Shown here: positions 11,402 to 20,375 of the stretch, in pieces | Numbering within the stretch: the stretch's first letter is position 1 | Layout of the letters: each line of letters starts with the position of its first letter | Source of the DNA: Jannaschia sp. Os4 | GTDB lineage: Bacteria; Pseudomonadota; Alphaproteobacteria; Rhodobacterales; Rhodobacteraceae | DNA: 64,000 nucleotides | Assembly: GCF_016820245.1 (NCBI RefSeq) | Contig: NZ_JAFCAR010000004.1 | Location: 496,001-560,000 of the forward strand | Direction: 5' to 3' | Made by a program: the position numbers and the translations under genes | Notes under the pieces: model-generated | Told to the model about the DNA's origin: nothing | Databases searched by the model: none | What the model saw: only the letters and a program-made list of their open reading frames with translations

Positions 11402-12583
11402 ATGGACACGCCCCTTCCCACCGACATCCTCGTCGTCGGCGGCGGCCCCGCCGGCCTCGCCTGCGCCGCCGCCCTCGGCACGCTGGGCCTCTCCGTCGCC
11501 GTCGCCGACCCCCGGCCCGTGGTCGCCGCCGCGGACGACCCGGACGCGGACCTGCGCTCGACGGCCATGCTCCAGCCCGCCCGCGACCTCCTCGAGGCCG
11601 TCGGCGCGTGGGACCGCATGGACGCCGAGGCCACGCCGCTCGAGGTGATGCGCATGGTCGACGCCACCCGCGACCCGCCGGTGGCGCGCGACTTCCGGGC
11701 GGACGACATCTCGGACCGGCCCTTCGGCTGGAACCTGCCCGCTTGGGCGATCCGCAAGGCACTGTCCGAGCGGGTGGCGGAGTTGGAGAATGTGACGCTG
11801 CGCGCCTCCGGGCTGGCGGCGCTGCTGCCGCGGTCGGCCTACGCACGCGCGACGCTGGAGGACGGCACGCGGCTGGACGCGCGGCTCGTGGTCGGCGCCG
11901 ACGGGCGAGAGAGCAAGGTCCGCGACCTGCTCGGGCTGCGGGCGAGGACCGTGGGCTACGGGCAGACCGCGCTGGTCTTCGCGGTCACGCACGAGCGCCC
12001 GCATGACAACGTCTCGACCGAGGTGCATCGCAGCGGCGGCCCCTTCACGCTGGTCCCCCTGCCCGACCGCGACGGGCGCCCCTGCTCCGCCGTGGTCTGG
12101 ATGGACGACGCGGACGCCCAGGCGCGGCGGATGGAGCTCGACCCGGGCGCCTTCTCGGCGAAGGCGACGGAGCGCTCGGCGGACGCGCAGGGGGCGCTGA
12201 CGCTCGTGGGGCGGCGGGCGGCGTGGCCGATCTCGACCGTCGTGGCGACGCGGATGACCGGGCCGCGCACGGCGCTGATGGCCGAGGCGGCGCACGCGAT
12301 GCCGCCGATCGGGGCACAGGGGCTCAACACCTCGCTGCGCGACGCGGCCGCGCTGCGCGACCTGTGCGAGCGGCGCCCCGACGAGATCGGGACGCCGGGC
12401 TGGCTCGACGCCTACGCCCGCGCGCGCCACCCCGACGCGGTGATGCGGGCGGCGGGGATCGACGGGCTGAACCGGGTGTCGCAGTCCGGGGGGCTGGCGG
12501 GGCTGCGGGCGACGGGGATCGAGCTGTTGCACGACGTCGCGCCGCTCCGGCGGCTGGCGATGCGGATGGGGCTCGGGGCGTAG
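11402..12583 (+). CDS. UbiH/Coq6-family FAD monooxygenase
   Basis: The 393-residue flavoprotein hydroxylates an aromatic ring, probably in ubiquinone synthesis. The dinucleotide fold VVGGGPAGLACA is at 11-22, the DG motif sits in LVVGADGRESKVR, and the GD-type motif appears as MAEAAHAMPPIGAQGLNTSLRDAAAL near the C-terminus, all diagnostic of UbiH/UbiF/VisC/Coq6. Which ring position is oxidised cannot be judged. It is convergent with the SnoaL-like gene, 13 bp away. Confidence 0.88.
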   Translation: MDTPLPTDILVVGGGPAGLACAAALGTLGLSVAVADPRPVVAAADDPDADLRSTAMLQPARDLLEAVGAWDRMDAEATPLEVMRMVDATRDPPVARDFRADDISDRPFGWNLPAWAIRKALSERVAELENVTLRASGLAALLPRSAYARATLEDGTRLDARLVVGADGRESKVRDLLGLRARTVGYGQTALVFAVTHERPHDNVSTEVHRSGGPFTLVPLPDRDGRPCSAVVWMDDADAQARRMELDPGAFSAKATERSADAQGALTLVGRRAAWPISTVVATRMTGPRTALMAEAAHAMPPIGAQGLNTSLRDAAALRDLCERRPDEIGTPGWLDAYARARHPDAVMRAAGIDGLNRVSQSGGLAGLRATGIELLHDVAPLRRLAMRMGLGA

Positions 12584-12596
12584 GCGGGGAGGCCCG

Positions 12597-13577
12597 TCAC
12601 GCCAGCACGTCGCGCCCCATCTGCCGCATCAGGTCCACGTAGTCGAGCAACACCCAGTTCTCGGCGATCCGCCCGCCGCCGACCCGGTAGAAGTCCATCA
12701 CCCGCAACGTCAGCGCCTTGTCCGTCGCGGGCACGCCGAGATACGCGCCCCGATGCGTCATCGTCATCGAGGGCCACCCGCTGATCGCCGCGTAGGGGCC
12801 GTCGCCCAACCGGCAGAAGTGGTTGCCCCCCTGCCGGTCAGGGAAGGCGTGGAGGAACGGCATCCGGTGGTCCTTGGCGAATCCGTCCCACGTGTAGTTC
12901 GAGCCGACGCCCGCCGGCCCGTACCACATCATCCCGTCGGCCCACGTGCCGTCCGCGCCGGTCTGGCCCGCGCTCGCGCCGGTCTCGGGGTCGTAGACGT
13001 GGAGGTCGCCCAGCATCCGCTCCACCACGGCCAGCGACGCGTCGCCGCCGTCCGAGGGCGGGCAGAGCCCGTCCTGCGTCGCGGGCGCGGGGAAGGTGAC
13101 CTCTGTGCCGAGCCGGACGCCGTAGGGGTCGCGCCCCGCCTGAAGCATAAGGTCAGGCAGGTCGAGGATGATGCGCGACAGCACGATGCGGCCCGTGTCG
13201 TCGAGCATGTGGAACTCGCCCGCCCGCAGGAAGGCGAGGCTGCCCGACGGCGCCACGCCCCAGAGGTCGCCCACGTGGTTGCCGACGTAGTGGGTGACGC
13301 AGGCCACCCAGTCGCCGCCCAGCCCCAGCCCGGGATGCGTCTCCGGCGTCCGCCGGTTCGGGCCGCCCATGACGATCAGGTCGCGGCGGTGCAGGCCCGA
13401 GAGCGCGGCGCGCAGCGGCTCGACCACGTGCGCCACGATCGCATCGCGCCCCTCCACCCGGTCCACCGGCGCCGAGACGTCCCAGACGGCGTCCGCCGTC
13501 AGCATCCCCTCGGCGGTGGAGGGGTCGCGCAGCAGCGCGTCGAGGCCGAGGCGGGTGGCGGCGCGGGGGTCGGTCAT
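12597..13577 (-). CDS. SnoaL-like protein with two NTF2-fold halves
   Basis: The 326-residue protein appears to contain two NTF2/SnoaL-like cone domains. The first spans about 25-140 (TADAVWDVSAPVDRVEGRDAIVAHVVEPL), the second about 195-320 (YGPAGVGSNYTWDGFAKDH... through GGRIAENWVLLDYVDLMRQMG). SnoaL-type folds bind small hydrophobic substrates and can isomerise, cyclise or dehydrate them; no catalytic assignment is possible here. It lies upstream of ilvC on the same strand but a hairpin separates them. Confidence 0.75.
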   Translation of the reverse strand: MTDPRAATRLGLDALLRDPSTAEGMLTADAVWDVSAPVDRVEGRDAIVAHVVEPLRAALSGLHRRDLIVMGGPNRRTPETHPGLGLGGDWVACVTHYVGNHVGDLWGVAPSGSLAFLRAGEFHMLDDTGRIVLSRIILDLPDLMLQAGRDPYGVRLGTEVTFPAPATQDGLCPPSDGGDASLAVVERMLGDLHVYDPETGASAGQTGADGTWADGMMWYGPAGVGSNYTWDGFAKDHRMPFLHAFPDRQGGNHFCRLGDGPYAAISGWPSMTMTHRGAYLGVPATDKALTLRVMDFYRVGGGRIAENWVLLDYVDLMRQMGRDVLA

Positions 13578-13597
13578 GGGGTCTCCGGAACGGGGAA

Positions 13598-13617
13598 CGG
13601 GGCGCCGTGGCGCCCCG
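13598..13617 (-). terminator. probable terminator hairpin below ilvC's 3' neighbour gap
   Basis: CGGGGCGCC and GGCGCCCCG form perfect 9-bp arms with a 2-base spacer, in the 64-bp gap between the ilvC stop (13642) and the SnoaL-like start. On the minus strand it would terminate ilvC transcription. No clear T-run follows. Confidence 0.55.
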
Positions 13618-13641
13618 CTCGGTATCGTCTGGGACGGCGGC

Positions 13642-14733
<1,092 letters not shown>

Positions 14734-14748
14734 TTAACCTTTCGTTCA
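14734..14748 (+). promoter_or_regulatory. CtrA-box-like site upstream of the first lrp gene
   Basis: TTAA-CCTTTCG-TTCA matches the CtrA layout TTAA-N7-TTAA with one mismatch in the second half. A matching sequence lies at 15341-15355 in front of the second lrp gene. CtrA binding is an inference from this pattern. Confidence 0.4.
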
Positions 14749-14758
14749 TCCGCTGATA

Positions 14759-14775
14759 GCTATTCGTTGAATAGG
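14759..14775. promoter_or_regulatory. AT-rich dyad between ilvC and lrp, possible Lrp operator
   Basis: GCTATTC-GTT-GAATAGG is a near-perfect dyad with 6-bp exact arms in an otherwise GC-rich region. It ends 17 bp before the lrp ATG. Lrp/AsnC proteins usually bind short palindromes like this near their own gene and the divergent target, here ilvC. No binding evidence is available. Confidence 0.5.
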
Positions 14776-14792
14776 CGATACGCGGATGGATC

Positions 14793-15248
14793 ATGCTCGA
14801 CGACGTGGACCGGCGGCTGCTGCGGCGATGGCAGGCGGAGCCGGACCTGCAAGTGACGGAACTGGCGGGGGAACTGGGCCTCGCGCAGTCGGTCGCCTCG
14901 CGCCGGATCGAGCGGCTGCGCGAGCGCGGCGTGCTGCGCGGGGTGCATGGGGTGATCGACTGGCGGGCCGCCGGGTGGGACGTCGAGGTCAGCCTGCGCT
15001 TCACGCTCGACAAGTCGGACCCACGCGCGATGGACGTGTTCATGGCGGCGGCGCGGGACGTGCCGGAAGTCGTTGAGATACAGACCTTCCTCGGGCGGGT
15101 GGACGTGCGGCTGGGGGTGATCGCGCGCGATCTGGAGGACTGGCGCAGGCTCTACCGCGACCGCATCCTGACCCTGCCCCATATCGCCGAGATCGAGGCG
15201 CTGATGCATGTCGCCCGGGTGAAGACCGATGCCGTCCTGCCTTTGTGA
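14793..15248 (+). CDS. Lrp/AsnC-family transcriptional regulator (first of two)
   Basis: The 151-residue regulator has the AsnC helix-turn-helix entry (LDDVDRRLLRRWQAEPDLQVTELAGELGL, with the recognition helix near SVASRRIERLRERGV), followed by a RAM ligand-sensing domain (about 65-140) that binds amino acids and sets oligomeric state. It is divergent from ilvC, which suggests branched-chain amino-acid control. The second lrp gene follows in the same direction after 120 bp, and the two proteins share their general layout but are not recent copies. Confidence 0.92.
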   Translation: MLDDVDRRLLRRWQAEPDLQVTELAGELGLAQSVASRRIERLRERGVLRGVHGVIDWRAAGWDVEVSLRFTLDKSDPRAMDVFMAAARDVPEVVEIQTFLGRVDVRLGVIARDLEDWRRLYRDRILTLPHIAEIEALMHVARVKTDAVLPL

Positions 15249-15291
15249 CCGGAGCGCCCGAACGCGAATAGGGGGGTGGGATGCACCCCCC

Positions 15292-15321
15292 GTGCATACA
15301 CCGTGCATACACCGTGCATAC
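15292..15321 (+). repeat. three tandem 11-bp repeats between the two lrp genes
   Basis: GTGCATACACC occurs at 15292-15302 and again at 15303-15313, followed by a third partial copy GTGCATAC at 15314-15321, and a related GTTCATAC slightly later. The GTGCATAC core contains a near-palindrome, so the array could be a multimer-binding regulator site. It lies 48-77 bp upstream of the second lrp start. Confidence 0.85.
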
Positions 15322-15340
15322 GCGCGTTCATACGGGGGCG

Positions 15341-15355
15341 TTAATCTTCCGTTCA
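15341..15355 (+). promoter_or_regulatory. CtrA-box-like site upstream of the second lrp gene
   Basis: TTAA-TCTTCCG-TTCA has the same TTAA-N7-TTCA form as 14734-14748. It ends 13 bp before the GTG start, so a regulator here would overlap the ribosome-binding region or a near-leaderless promoter. Confidence 0.4.
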
Positions 15356-15368
15356 CCGAGGGCCGGCC

Positions 15369-15827
15369 GTGACCCGCGCGCTGGACGAGACCGACCGCGC
15401 GATCCTGCGGGTGGTGCAGGCGAACGCCGCGCTCTCGACCACGGCCGTGGCCCGGGCGGTGGGGATGAGCCAAGCCGCCGTATGGCGGCGGCTGGACCGG
15501 CTGCGGAAGGAGGGCGTCCTCGCCGGGCGGGAGCTGTCGCTCGACCTCGAGAAGCTGGGCTTCGGGGTGACGATCTTCCTTGGGGTGAAGCTGGCCGCGA
15601 AGGGGCGCGTGGCGCTGGAGGACTTCGAGCGGGCGGTCAGCGCGATCCCGGAGGTGCGGACCGTGGAGCACGTGCTCGGGCGCTACGACTACCGGCTGCG
15701 GGTGGTGGCGCGCGACCTCGCGGACTTCGAGCGGGTGCTGCGGCGGCGCATCCTCGGGCTGCCCGGCGTGGGCGAGGCGGAGGCCAACGTGATGCTGTCG
15801 GAGGAGCGGCGGCCGGGGCCGCTCTGA
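15369..15827 (+). CDS. Lrp/AsnC-family transcriptional regulator (second of two)
   Basis: This 152-residue protein starts at GTG and opens with ALDETDRAILRVVQANAALSTTAVARAVGMS, the AsnC winged-helix entry, with AAVWRRLDRLRKEGVLAG as recognition helix, then a RAM domain with the YDYRLRVVARDLADFE signature. It follows another lrp gene. A three-copy GTGCATACACC repeat and a CtrA-like box lie directly upstream. It ends 47 bp before tRNA-Met. The effector amino acid is unknown. Confidence 0.92.
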   Translation: MTRALDETDRAILRVVQANAALSTTAVARAVGMSQAAVWRRLDRLRKEGVLAGRELSLDLEKLGFGVTIFLGVKLAAKGRVALEDFERAVSAIPEVRTVEHVLGRYDYRLRVVARDLADFERVLRRRILGLPGVGEAEANVMLSEERRPGPL

Positions 15828-15874
15828 CCCGCTTGCATCCCCTGCCCCGCTCGCTTACCTGCGCCGCCACGGAC

Positions 15875-15948
15875 GGCGTGGTAGCTCAGTTGGTGAGAGC
15901 GCCGGATTCATAACCCGGAGGTCGGCGGTTCAAGCCCGCCCCACGCTA
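15875..15948 (+). tRNA. tRNA with CAT anticodon, probably tRNA-Met
   Basis: The sequence folds with acceptor GGCGTGG against CCACGCT (first pair G-U), D arm GCTC/GAGC, anticodon loop TTCATAA giving CAT, and T arm GGCGG-TTCAAGC-CCGCC. Position 31-39 looks like an A-C mismatch at the top of the anticodon stem. No CCA is encoded: the bases after the discriminator read CCG. It looks like elongator Met; an Ile2 tRNA with modified CAT cannot be excluded by eye. Confidence 0.88.
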
Positions 15949-16019
15949 CCGTCCGTTTCTCCCCGGCATTCGAGCGATCGGTAACGGTCGGGCAAGGTTT
16001 CGCGCCCTAGGACGCGGGC

Positions 16020-16178
16020 ATGCCGGCCCTGTGGTTCCTCTTCGTCTCCGTCCTCGTCGGCCTCGTCGCCGCCGCCCGCCTCGGATTCGCGCGCGATCCG
16101 GCGTATGCCGAGATAGACCGTGCGCTGTCGCCCGCCGCCGGGCATCAGGGGCGCCGACGATGGGAGGGACCGCCATGA
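16020..16178 (+). CDS. small membrane peptide (52 aa), coupled to the class V aminotransferase
   Basis: An ATG at 16020 opens a 52-codon frame beginning with a membrane segment (LWFLFVSVLVGLVAAARL, about 4-21) and a charged cytoplasmic tail RRRWEGPP. It ends in TGA at 16176-16178, overlapping the aminotransferase ATG at 16175 by 4 bp (ATGA), so translation would be coupled. It is 72 bp after tRNA-Met. I recognise no family. The overlap and hydrophobic N-terminus are the evidence that it is a gene. Confidence 0.5.
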   Translation: MPALWFLFVSVLVGLVAAARLGFARDPAYAEIDRALSPAAGHQGRRRWEGPP

Positions 16179-17335
16179 CCACCGAAACGCACGACATCCA
16201 CGCCGTCGATCCGGACGGGCTGGCCGAGTTCTCGGTGGTGTTTACCGACCGCTCGCTCAACTCCATGAGCGCGGCGTTCCAAGAGGTGATGCGCGACATC
16301 CACGCCGGGATGCGCGAGACCTACGCCGCCCACGACGTGGCCGTGGTGCCCGGCGGCGGCACCTACGCGATGGAGGCCGTGGCCCGGCAGCTGGGCCAAG
16401 GGTCGAAGGCGCTGGTGGTGCGCAACGGCTGGTTCTCCTACCGCTGGTCGCAGATCATGGAGGCGGGGGCCTTCACCGAAGGGGTCGAGGTGATGCGGGC
16501 GCGCCCCGCGCAGGCCGAGGGGCCGATCCAGTTCGCCCCGCCGCCCGCCGCCGAGGTGGCGGCGAAGGTGCGGGAGACGAAGCCCGACGTGGTCTTCGCG
16601 CCGCATGTCGAGACCTCGGCCGGGGTGATCCTGCCGGACGCCTACATCGCGGAGGTCGCGGCGGCGGCGCACGAGGTGGGCGCGGTGATGGTGCTGGACT
16701 GCATCGCGTCGGGCTGCGTCTGGGTGGACATGGAGGCGACGGGCGTCGACCTGCTGATCTCCGCGCCGCAGAAGGGCTGGTCCTCCACGCCCTGCGCGGG
16801 GCTGGTGATGATGTCGGAGCGCGGGCGCGCGCGGGTGGACGCCACCACGTCGGACAGCTTCGCGCTGGACCTGCGGAAGTGGTGCGGGATCATGGACGCC
16901 TACATGGGCGGCGGGCATGCCTATCACGCGACGATGCCGACGGACGGCCTGCGCCAGTTCCGCGACGCGATGCGCGAGACGATGGCGTTCGGGCTGGATG
17001 CGGCGAAGGACGCGCAATGGGCCTTGGGGCGCCGGGTGCGCGACATGCTGGGCGCGCGTGGCGTCAAGGGCGTGGCCGCCGAGGGGTTCCGCGCGCCGGG
17101 CGTCGCCGTCTGCCACGCGCCGTCCCCGGAGGTGAGGTCGGGCGCGGCCTTCGCGGCGCAGGGCGTGCAGATCGCGGCGGGCGTGCCCTTGGCCATCGGA
17201 GAGCCGGACGGCTGGTCGACCTTCCGCATCGGCCTGTTCGGGCTGGACAAGCTGCGTGACGTGGACGCGACCTGCGACCGGCTGGAGCCCGCGCTGGACG
17301 CGGTGCTGGGGCGGCCGGCGCTGGCGGCGGAGTAG
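16175..17335 (+). CDS. class V aminotransferase (alanine-glyoxylate / serine-pyruvate type)
   Basis: The 386-residue PLP enzyme has VVPGGGTYAMEAVARQL early, an Asp-containing VLDCIASGCVWVDMEATGVDLLIS, and the Schiff-base lysine Lys200 in SAPQKGWSS. This pattern places it with AGAT/SPAT and PucG-like aminotransferases, which move amino groups between alanine, serine, ureidoglycine or aspartate and glyoxylate or pyruvate. The substrate is not certain. Its start is coupled to the 52-residue peptide. Guanine deaminase, another purine-route gene, is convergent downstream, which is compatible with a PucG-like role but weak. Confidence 0.85.
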   Translation: MTTETHDIHAVDPDGLAEFSVVFTDRSLNSMSAAFQEVMRDIHAGMRETYAAHDVAVVPGGGTYAMEAVARQLGQGSKALVVRNGWFSYRWSQIMEAGAFTEGVEVMRARPAQAEGPIQFAPPPAAEVAAKVRETKPDVVFAPHVETSAGVILPDAYIAEVAAAAHEVGAVMVLDCIASGCVWVDMEATGVDLLISAPQKGWSSTPCAGLVMMSERGRARVDATTSDSFALDLRKWCGIMDAYMGGGHAYHATMPTDGLRQFRDAMRETMAFGLDAAKDAQWALGRRVRDMLGARGVKGVAAEGFRAPGVAVCHAPSPEVRSGAAFAAQGVQIAAGVPLAIGEPDGWSTFRIGLFGLDKLRDVDATCDRLEPALDAVLGRPALAAE

Positions 17336-17490
17336 CGGCTCCGGCTGCGGCGGCGGATCGGATGGCGGAGGCGTGGCGTCGCCCCGGCGCGGTCTCCCGT
17401 GCGGCTCCGGACGCGCCACCGGGTCGTGGCGCGAGGGGGCATTTGACGGCGGCACGAGGATCCGGGTCGTGGCGGCGAGGGGGGTCCGGG

Positions 17491-17550
17491 TCGCGCGGTG
17501 ACGGGAGTTCGGATCGCGCGGTGACGGAGATTCGGCTCGCGCGGTGACGG
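17491..17550. repeat. 23-bp tandem repeat (about 2.5 units)
   Basis: TCGCGCGGTGACGG recurs at 17491, 17514 and 17537 with 23-bp period and a variable AGTTCGGA/AGATTCGGC filler. It lies in the gap between two convergent genes and ends at a terminator hairpin. No function is suggested beyond a possible slippage array. Confidence 0.8.
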
Positions 17551-17551
17551 G

Positions 17552-17580
17552 GGGGCAAATCCTTCGGAAGGATTTGCCCC
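17552..17580. terminator. bidirectional terminator between aminotransferase and guaD
   Basis: GGGGCAAATCCTT and AAGGATTTGCCCC are perfect 13-bp arms with a 3-base loop, lying between convergent stops (17335 and 17593). It would serve either strand. The A/T-rich inner stem is unusual for the region. Confidence 0.8.
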
Positions 17581-17604
17581 GCGTTTCCTTGGCTAAGGAA
17601 ACGC
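17581..17604 (-). terminator. hairpin overlapping the guaD stop codon
   Basis: GCGTTTCCTT and AAGGAAACGC form perfect 10-bp arms around GGCT. On the minus strand the stem contains the last guaD codons (GCG TTT CCT TAG), so coding sequence and RNA structure are shared. It abuts the hairpin at 17552-17580. Confidence 0.75.
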
Positions 17605-18879
17605 CCGCTGCGCCCGCGTGCCGCCGACCCAGACGCCCGCGACGGCGCGGTCGTCGCCCATCATGATGGTCGGGAAGACCGCCTCCCAGACGTCCTCGGC
17701 CCGCGCGGCGCGCTGCGCGATGGCGGGGGTCGAGGCGAGGTCGAGGGCGACGAGGTCGGCGTCGGTGCCCGGCGCCAGCGTGCCGATCCGGTCGGCGGCG
17801 TGGAGGGCGCGGGCCGAGCCCTCGGTGGCGAGCCAGAGCAGGTGGGCGGGGTGGAGCGCCTCGCCCCGGAGCTGGGCCACCTCGTAGGCGGCGGCCATGG
17901 TGCGGAGCATCGAGAAGCTGGAGCCGCCGCCGGTGTCGGTGGCCAGCCCCGTGGTGATCGTGCGGGCGAGGGTCATGTCGAAGAGGCCGGAGCCGATGAA
18001 GGTGTTCGAGGTCGGGCAATGGACGAGGGCCGCGCCCGCCTCGGCCAGCCGCGCGCGCTCGCGGTCGGTGAGGTGGATGGCGTGGCCGTAGAGGGCGCGT
18101 TCGCCTAGCAGGCCGTGGCGCTCGTAGGTGTCGAGGTAGTCGCGGGCCTCGGGGTGGAGGTCGCGGACCCACGCGACCTCGTCGGTCTGCTCGGACAGGT
18201 GGGTCTGCATCAGGCAATCGGGGTTGGCGGCCCAGAGCGCGCCCAAGGCCTCGAGCTGGGCGGGCGTCGAGGTGGGGGTGAAGCGGGGCGTAACGACGTA
18301 GCGGGCGCGGCCCGCGCCGTGCCAGCGGGCGAGGAGCGCGGCGCTGTCGTCGTGGGCGGACCGGGCCGTGTCGCGCAAGGACTCGGGGGCGTTGCGGTCC
18401 ATGCAGGTCTTGCCGCCCCAGAGCGCCATGCCGCGCGCCGCGCCCGCCTCGAACCATGCGTCCACGCTCTCGGGGTGGATCGTGCAGTAGGAGCACAGCG
18501 AGGTGGTGCCGTGGGCCAGCGCAAGGTCGAGGGTGAGGTCGGCCTGGCGGCGGGCATAGGCAGGGTCGTGGAAGCGGGCCTCCTCGGGGAAGGTGTAGCG
18601 GTTCAGCCAGTCGATCAGGCGCGCGCCCCACGCGGCGACGATGCCGGTCTGGGGGTAGTGCATGTGGGCGTCCACGAAGCCGGGCAGCAGGAGCGCGTCG
18701 CCCATGTCCTCGACCTCCGCCCGCGGGTGGGCGGCGCGCAGCGCGTCGGCGGGGCCGGTGGCGGCGATGGTGGCGCCGTCGATCGCGACGGCGCCGCGCC
18801 GCTCGTGGCGGGCGCTCGCGGGGCCGTCTCGGAACGGGTCGCCGTGGAAGGTCAGGATCTGGCCGAGGATCAGTCGCAT
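17593..18879 (-). CDS. guaD: guanine deaminase
   Basis: The 428-residue amidohydrolase converts guanine to xanthine and ammonia in purine salvage or catabolism. The metal motif DAHMHYPQTG (His72, His74) is followed by the guanine-deaminase signature HGTTSLCSYCTIHPESVDAWFE, the QTHLSEQTDEVAWV segment carrying the metal-binding His, and ATDTGGGSSFSMLRT with the catalytic Asp. It ends next to the terminators at 17552-17604, and its promoter region is shared with the divergent mgtE. Confidence 0.95.
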   Translation of the reverse strand: MRLILGQILTFHGDPFRDGPASARHERRGAVAIDGATIAATGPADALRAAHPRAEVEDMGDALLLPGFVDAHMHYPQTGIVAAWGARLIDWLNRYTFPEEARFHDPAYARRQADLTLDLALAHGTTSLCSYCTIHPESVDAWFEAGAARGMALWGGKTCMDRNAPESLRDTARSAHDDSAALLARWHGAGRARYVVTPRFTPTSTPAQLEALGALWAANPDCLMQTHLSEQTDEVAWVRDLHPEARDYLDTYERHGLLGERALYGHAIHLTDRERARLAEAGAALVHCPTSNTFIGSGLFDMTLARTITTGLATDTGGGSSFSMLRTMAAAYEVAQLRGEALHPAHLLWLATEGSARALHAADRIGTLAPGTDADLVALDLASTPAIAQRAARAEDVWEAVFPTIMMGDDRAVAGVWVGGTRAQRAFP

Positions 18880-18949
18880 CCGAGGGGCCTAGCCTGCGCC
18901 ACGGCGGCGGGCTAGGCCCCTGCCCGACCCCATCCCGCAGGAGGCCCCC

Positions 18950-20344
18950 ATGTCCGAGACCGATCAGGTGGACGCCCCCGAGCTGGAGGAGGAGGCGGAG
19001 CTGGACGAGGACCGGCTGCGCGACATCCGGCGCGCCCTGCGCGACGAGGATCGCGCCGCCTTGGACGCGCTCCTGGAGCCGCTGCACGAGGCGGACGTCG
19101 CGGACCTCTTGGAGCAGCTGGGCGACGCGGAGCGGGGCGACCTGCTGCGCCTGTCGACGGGGCTCGTGGACGGCGAGGTGCTGTCGGAGCTGGACGAGGA
19201 CCTGCGCGAGGAGGTGATCGAGGCGCTGCCCGCCGCCGAGGTGGCCGAGGCGGTGCGCGACCTCGAGACGGACGACCTCGTGGACATCGTCGAGAACCTC
19301 GAGGACGAGGACCAGGCGGCGGCCATCGTCGCCGCCCTGGACCCCGAGGACCGGATCGCCGTCGAGCAGGCGCTGTCCTACCCGGAGGAATCCGCCGGCC
19401 GCCTGATGCAGCGGGAGGTCGTGGCGGTGCCGTCGCACTGGACCGTCGGGCAGACCATCGACCACCTGCGGAAGAAGAAGACCGCCCTGCCCGAGCAGTT
19501 CTACCACGTCGTGCTGGTCGATCCGCGCCACCGGCCCGTGGGCTACGTCACCTTGGGGCGGCTGCTGTCGTCGCGGCGGGACAACGCGCTGTCGGAGCTG
19601 GAGGAGGACTCGTTCCGCACCTTCGGCGCGTCGCAGCCCGAGGGGGACGTGGCCTACGCGTTCAACCAGTATCACCTGATCTCGGCGCCGGTGGTGGACG
19701 ACGAGACGGACCGCCTGCTGGGGATGATCACGATCGACGACGCGGTGCGCATCCTCGACGAGGAGGCGGAGGAGGACATCCTGCGTCTGGCGGGCGTGGA
19801 CAGCGAGGAGAGCCTGTCGAACCGCACCTTCGACGTGGTGCGGCGGCGCTTCCCTTGGCTGGCGGTGAACCTGTTCACGGCGATCCTCGCCTCGCTGGTC
19901 ATCGCGCAGTTCGAGGCGGTGCTGGCGCAGATCGTGGCGCTCGCCGTGCTGATGCCCATCGTGGCCTCCATGGGCGGCAACGCGGGCACGCAGTCGCTGA
20001 CGGTGGCGGTGCGGGCCTTGGCGACGCGCGACCTGACGGGGGCGAACGTGTGGCGGGTGATCCGGCGCGAGGTCGTCGCCGGCGCCATCAACGGGGCGGC
20101 CTTCGCGGTGATCATGGGGATCGTCGGCGTGGTCTGGTTCGGGACGCCGATGCTGGGGGCCGTGATCGGGGTGGCGATGGTGGTGAACCTCGCGGTGGCG
20201 GGGCTGGCGGGGGTGGGGGTGCCCGTCGTGCTGGAGAAGGCGGGGGTGGACCCGGCGCTGGCCTCCGGCGCCTTCGTGACGACGGTGACGGACGTGGTGG
20301 GCTTCTTCGCCTTCCTCGGGCTGGCGGCGGCTTGGATGCTGTGA
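18950..20344 (+). CDS. mgtE: magnesium transporter MgtE
   Basis: The 464-residue channel has an acidic N domain (EEEAELDEDRLRDIRRALRDED, then helical repeats LEPLHEADVADLLEQLGDAERGDLLRL), a CBS pair (about 140-265, ending in LLGMITIDDAVRILDEEAEEDIL), and five C-terminal membrane segments with MPIVASMGGNAGTQSLTVAVRAL, the conserved pore region. The N and CBS parts sense Mg2+ and close the gate when it is plentiful. It diverges from guaD across 70 bp. No ykoK-type Mg leader was recognised. Confidence 0.96.
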   Translation: MSETDQVDAPELEEEAELDEDRLRDIRRALRDEDRAALDALLEPLHEADVADLLEQLGDAERGDLLRLSTGLVDGEVLSELDEDLREEVIEALPAAEVAEAVRDLETDDLVDIVENLEDEDQAAAIVAALDPEDRIAVEQALSYPEESAGRLMQREVVAVPSHWTVGQTIDHLRKKKTALPEQFYHVVLVDPRHRPVGYVTLGRLLSSRRDNALSELEEDSFRTFGASQPEGDVAYAFNQYHLISAPVVDDETDRLLGMITIDDAVRILDEEAEEDILRLAGVDSEESLSNRTFDVVRRRFPWLAVNLFTAILASLVIAQFEAVLAQIVALAVLMPIVASMGGNAGTQSLTVAVRALATRDLTGANVWRVIRREVVAGAINGAAFAVIMGIVGVVWFGTPMLGAVIGVAMVVNLAVAGLAGVGVPVVLEKAGVDPALASGAFVTTVTDVVGFFAFLGLAAAWML

Positions 20345-20354
20345 GGCTGGGGGG

Positions 20355-20375
20355 TGATGGGGTGAAACCCCATCA
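20355..20375. terminator. hairpin between mgtE and the DUF2235 gene, overlapping a stop codon
   Basis: TGATGGGGT and ACCCCATCA are perfect 9-bp arms with loop GAA, 11 bp after the mgtE stop. The DUF2235 stop (minus strand) occupies 20373-20375, the last three stem bases. It can terminate both convergent genes. Confidence 0.7.

Noticed and set aside
15292-15321. Possible CRISPR array
   Set aside because: The repeat units are 11 bp and directly adjacent with no spacers, and no Cas gene is present.
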